A stretch of DNA of 64,000 nt from JAXLYE01 sp046351595 (lineage in GTDB: Bacteria > Myxococcota_A > Polyangia > Palsa-1104 > JAEUJZ01). Positions 62,958-64,000 of the stretch are shown here, piece by piece. Position 1 is the stretch's first letter, and each line of letters begins with the position of its first letter. Where the stretch lies: the NCBI GenBank assembly GCA_046351595.1, contig JAXLYE010000003.1, positions 186,001 through 250,000 of the forward strand. Direction: 5' to 3'. The notes under the pieces were generated by a model. It saw nothing but the letters and a program-made list of their open reading frames with translations. It ran no database searches and had not been told where the DNA came from. A program made the position numbers and the translations under genes.

Positions 62958-63710
62958 ATGCGATCCCGATCTACATGCACTTTGATATTCCCTGTGGTTG
63001 CGTCGCTGCTCGGTGGTAGCCTGCTCGGCGGCTGCCGCGGCGCCGCGCCCGGCGTCAACACCTACCAGCTGACCGTCCGCTGCCGCACCCCCGACGGGCG
63101 CCCGGTGCCCCTGGTCGGCGTCTCGAGCGCGCGCGCGCCGGTCAGCAGCGTCACCGACTCCAACGGCGTCGCCACCCTGCTCGTCGACGGGCGCGAGGGC
63201 GAGGAGGTGCCGCTGCGCATCGACCGGCTGCCGCCCGACCACAGCCTCGCGACCCCGGGCCCCGAGCGCCGCATCGTGCTCAAGAACGTCGGCAAGGTCT
63301 CGGCCGAGGGCATCCAGATCGTGCACGACGTGCCGATGCGCCGCACCAAGGAGACGTACGTGGTGCTGGTCGCGGCCGAGCACGTCGCGGACCTGCCGAT
63401 CACCGCCAACGGCGTCGAGAAGGCGACCCTCAACTCGCGCGGCGCCGCCGCGTTCCGCCTCGAGGGCCGCCCCGGCGACGAGCTCAAGGTCGCGATCGTG
63501 ACCGCGGGCGAGCCGCGCGCGAGCGAGCCGGATCCGAGCAAGGTGTTCGTGCTGCCCGAGGGCGGCGGCGTGCTCGGCTTCCGCTCGGCGGTGTCGCTGC
63601 TCGCCGAGGCCGCGGTGCCCGAGGTGCGCAAGCGCAAGAAGGTCAAGGTGAAGAACGAGCCGAAGCAGATCCCCTTCGGCGACACCGTGTCCGCGCGCGG
63701 CCGCAGGTAG
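62958..63710 (+). CDS. Lipoprotein with carboxypeptidase-regulatory-like domains
   Basis: 250 residues. Lipobox SLLGGC at about 21-26. The mature part contains strands of the type TYQLTVRCRTPDGRPVPLVG and SSVTDSNGVATLLVDGREGE, i.e. a Big/CarboxypepD_reg-like sandwich, followed by further sandwich-like sequence (ETYVVLVAAEHVADLPITAN, FRLEGRPGDELKVAIVTAGE) and a basic C-terminus. Co-transcribed with the preceding membrane protein (3-bp gap). Function unknown; probably attached to the outer membrane. Confidence 0.65.
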   Translation: MRSRSTCTLIFPVVASLLGGSLLGGCRGAAPGVNTYQLTVRCRTPDGRPVPLVGVSSARAPVSSVTDSNGVATLLVDGREGEEVPLRIDRLPPDHSLATPGPERRIVLKNVGKVSAEGIQIVHDVPMRRTKETYVVLVAAEHVADLPITANGVEKATLNSRGAAAFRLEGRPGDELKVAIVTAGEPRASEPDPSKVFVLPEGGGVLGFRSAVSLLAEAAVPEVRKRKKVKVKNEPKQIPFGDTVSARGRR

Positions 63711-63730
63711 CGCCGCGCCCCGCCGCCAAG

Positions 63731-63765
63731 CGGCCTCTCCCCATCGGGGCGAGGCCGTTTCTATT
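63731..63765 (+). terminator. Rho-independent terminator
   Basis: cggcctc-t-cccc (63731-63742) pairs with gggg-c-gaggccg (63746-63757) around a 3-nt loop, followed by TTTCTATT. It ends the rightward membrane protein and lipoprotein unit 20 bp after the stop codon. Confidence 0.88.
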
Positions 63766-64000
63766 CCTGCGCCTGCTGCAGCTGCTCCTCGACGCGCTTG
63801 GCCGTGAGCTCCAGGCCCTGGCAGAAGCGGTGGCGATCCTCGCGGCAGACGGTCAGCAGGGTGCGCAGCGACTCCAGCTGCGGCGCGAGCTGGCCCTCGC
63901 CGGCGACGCGCTGGTAGCGGAACCACTGGTCCGAGAGCTCGGTGCGCAGGAGCTCGCGGCTGCGGTCCGCGCGCTGCGCCAGATCCGGGATCTTGCCGAC
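63761..64000 (-). CDS. Unidentified protein, C-terminal part
   Basis: 79 codons that run off the right edge and end with TAG at 63761-63763. The sequence is helical, charged and rich in Gln, Glu, Leu and Arg (LLRTELSDQWFRYQRVAGEG, LESLRTLLTVCREDRHRF, CQGLELTAKRVEEQLQQAQE), likely coiled coil. Two Cys are present. No family recognised from this part. It converges on the terminator just described. Confidence 0.6.
   Translation of the reverse strand, partial: VGKIPDLAQRADRSRELLRTELSDQWFRYQRVAGEGQLAPQLESLRTLLTVCREDRHRFCQGLELTAKRVEEQLQQAQE

Overview
The window is GC-rich throughout, with long antisense open frames over most genes. Its gene content points to a predatory-type or soil member of the Myxococcota (formerly Deltaproteobacteria): a membrane Ser/Thr kinase next to a PEGA-domain protein and an FHA-type sigma-54 activator, AgmX/PglI-like and Cys-rich surface proteins with a C-terminal membrane/Arg tail, many lipoproteins, VCBS-repeat proteins and a Tad (Flp) pilus cluster. 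No rRNA, tRNA, CRISPR array, recognisable transposase or integrase was found. The assignment is an inference from gene content, not from a marker gene.

Layout. 0-7.3 kb: the tail of a type III secretion/flagellar export protein (SctT/FliR type), an AgmX/PglI-domain protein, a cytochrome P450 divergent from a TetR regulator across a palindromic operator, and a three-gene molybdenum hydroxylase operon (2Fe-2S, FAD and Mo subunits joined by ATGA overlaps). 7.9-19.2 kb: a DUF11/Cys-rich surface lipoprotein, a 420-bp array of twenty 21-bp repeats, MgtE, two paralogous collagen-like lipoproteins, an APCDD1-like lipoprotein divergent from a LysR regulator, and a candidate metallopeptidase toxin with an exported small partner. 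19.3-31.7 kb: Pth and ribosomal protein L25, a Lon-type protease that keeps its Ser/Lys dyad but has lost Walker A, two small unknowns, an M15 peptidase, an alpha/beta hydrolase, a prolyl oligopeptidase and a large lipoprotein. 32.3-37.4 kb: the kinase, PEGA and sigma-54 activator module.

38.3-54.9 kb appears to be a 16.6-kb block inserted into one VCBS-repeat gene. The 5' part of that gene lies at 54.9-55.7 kb and the 3' part at 37.5-38.3 kb, on the same strand and in the right order. Both are broken at the same Gly-Asp/Leu-Asn position of the repeat, and a short imperfect direct repeat sits at the two breaks. The block carries a nitrogen-oxide module (NrfH, NrfA, quinol-type NO reductase), a RoxA-like di-haem cytochrome with an AraC regulator, a DUF4336 protein, a lipoprotein with an NlpC/P60-like look, a LysR regulator divergent from a cupin/CDO-like gene coupled to an MFS exporter, and a methyltransferase.

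55.7-64.0 kb: the pilin, secretin and membrane part of a Tad pilus locus (two Flp pilins, CpaB, CpaC, CpaA, TadG-like, TadE-like and a secreted protein), largely joined by start/stop overlaps. The ATPases and TadB/TadC are not in the window. The window ends with a membrane protein and lipoprotein pair, a clear rho-independent terminator and the tail of an unidentified gene.
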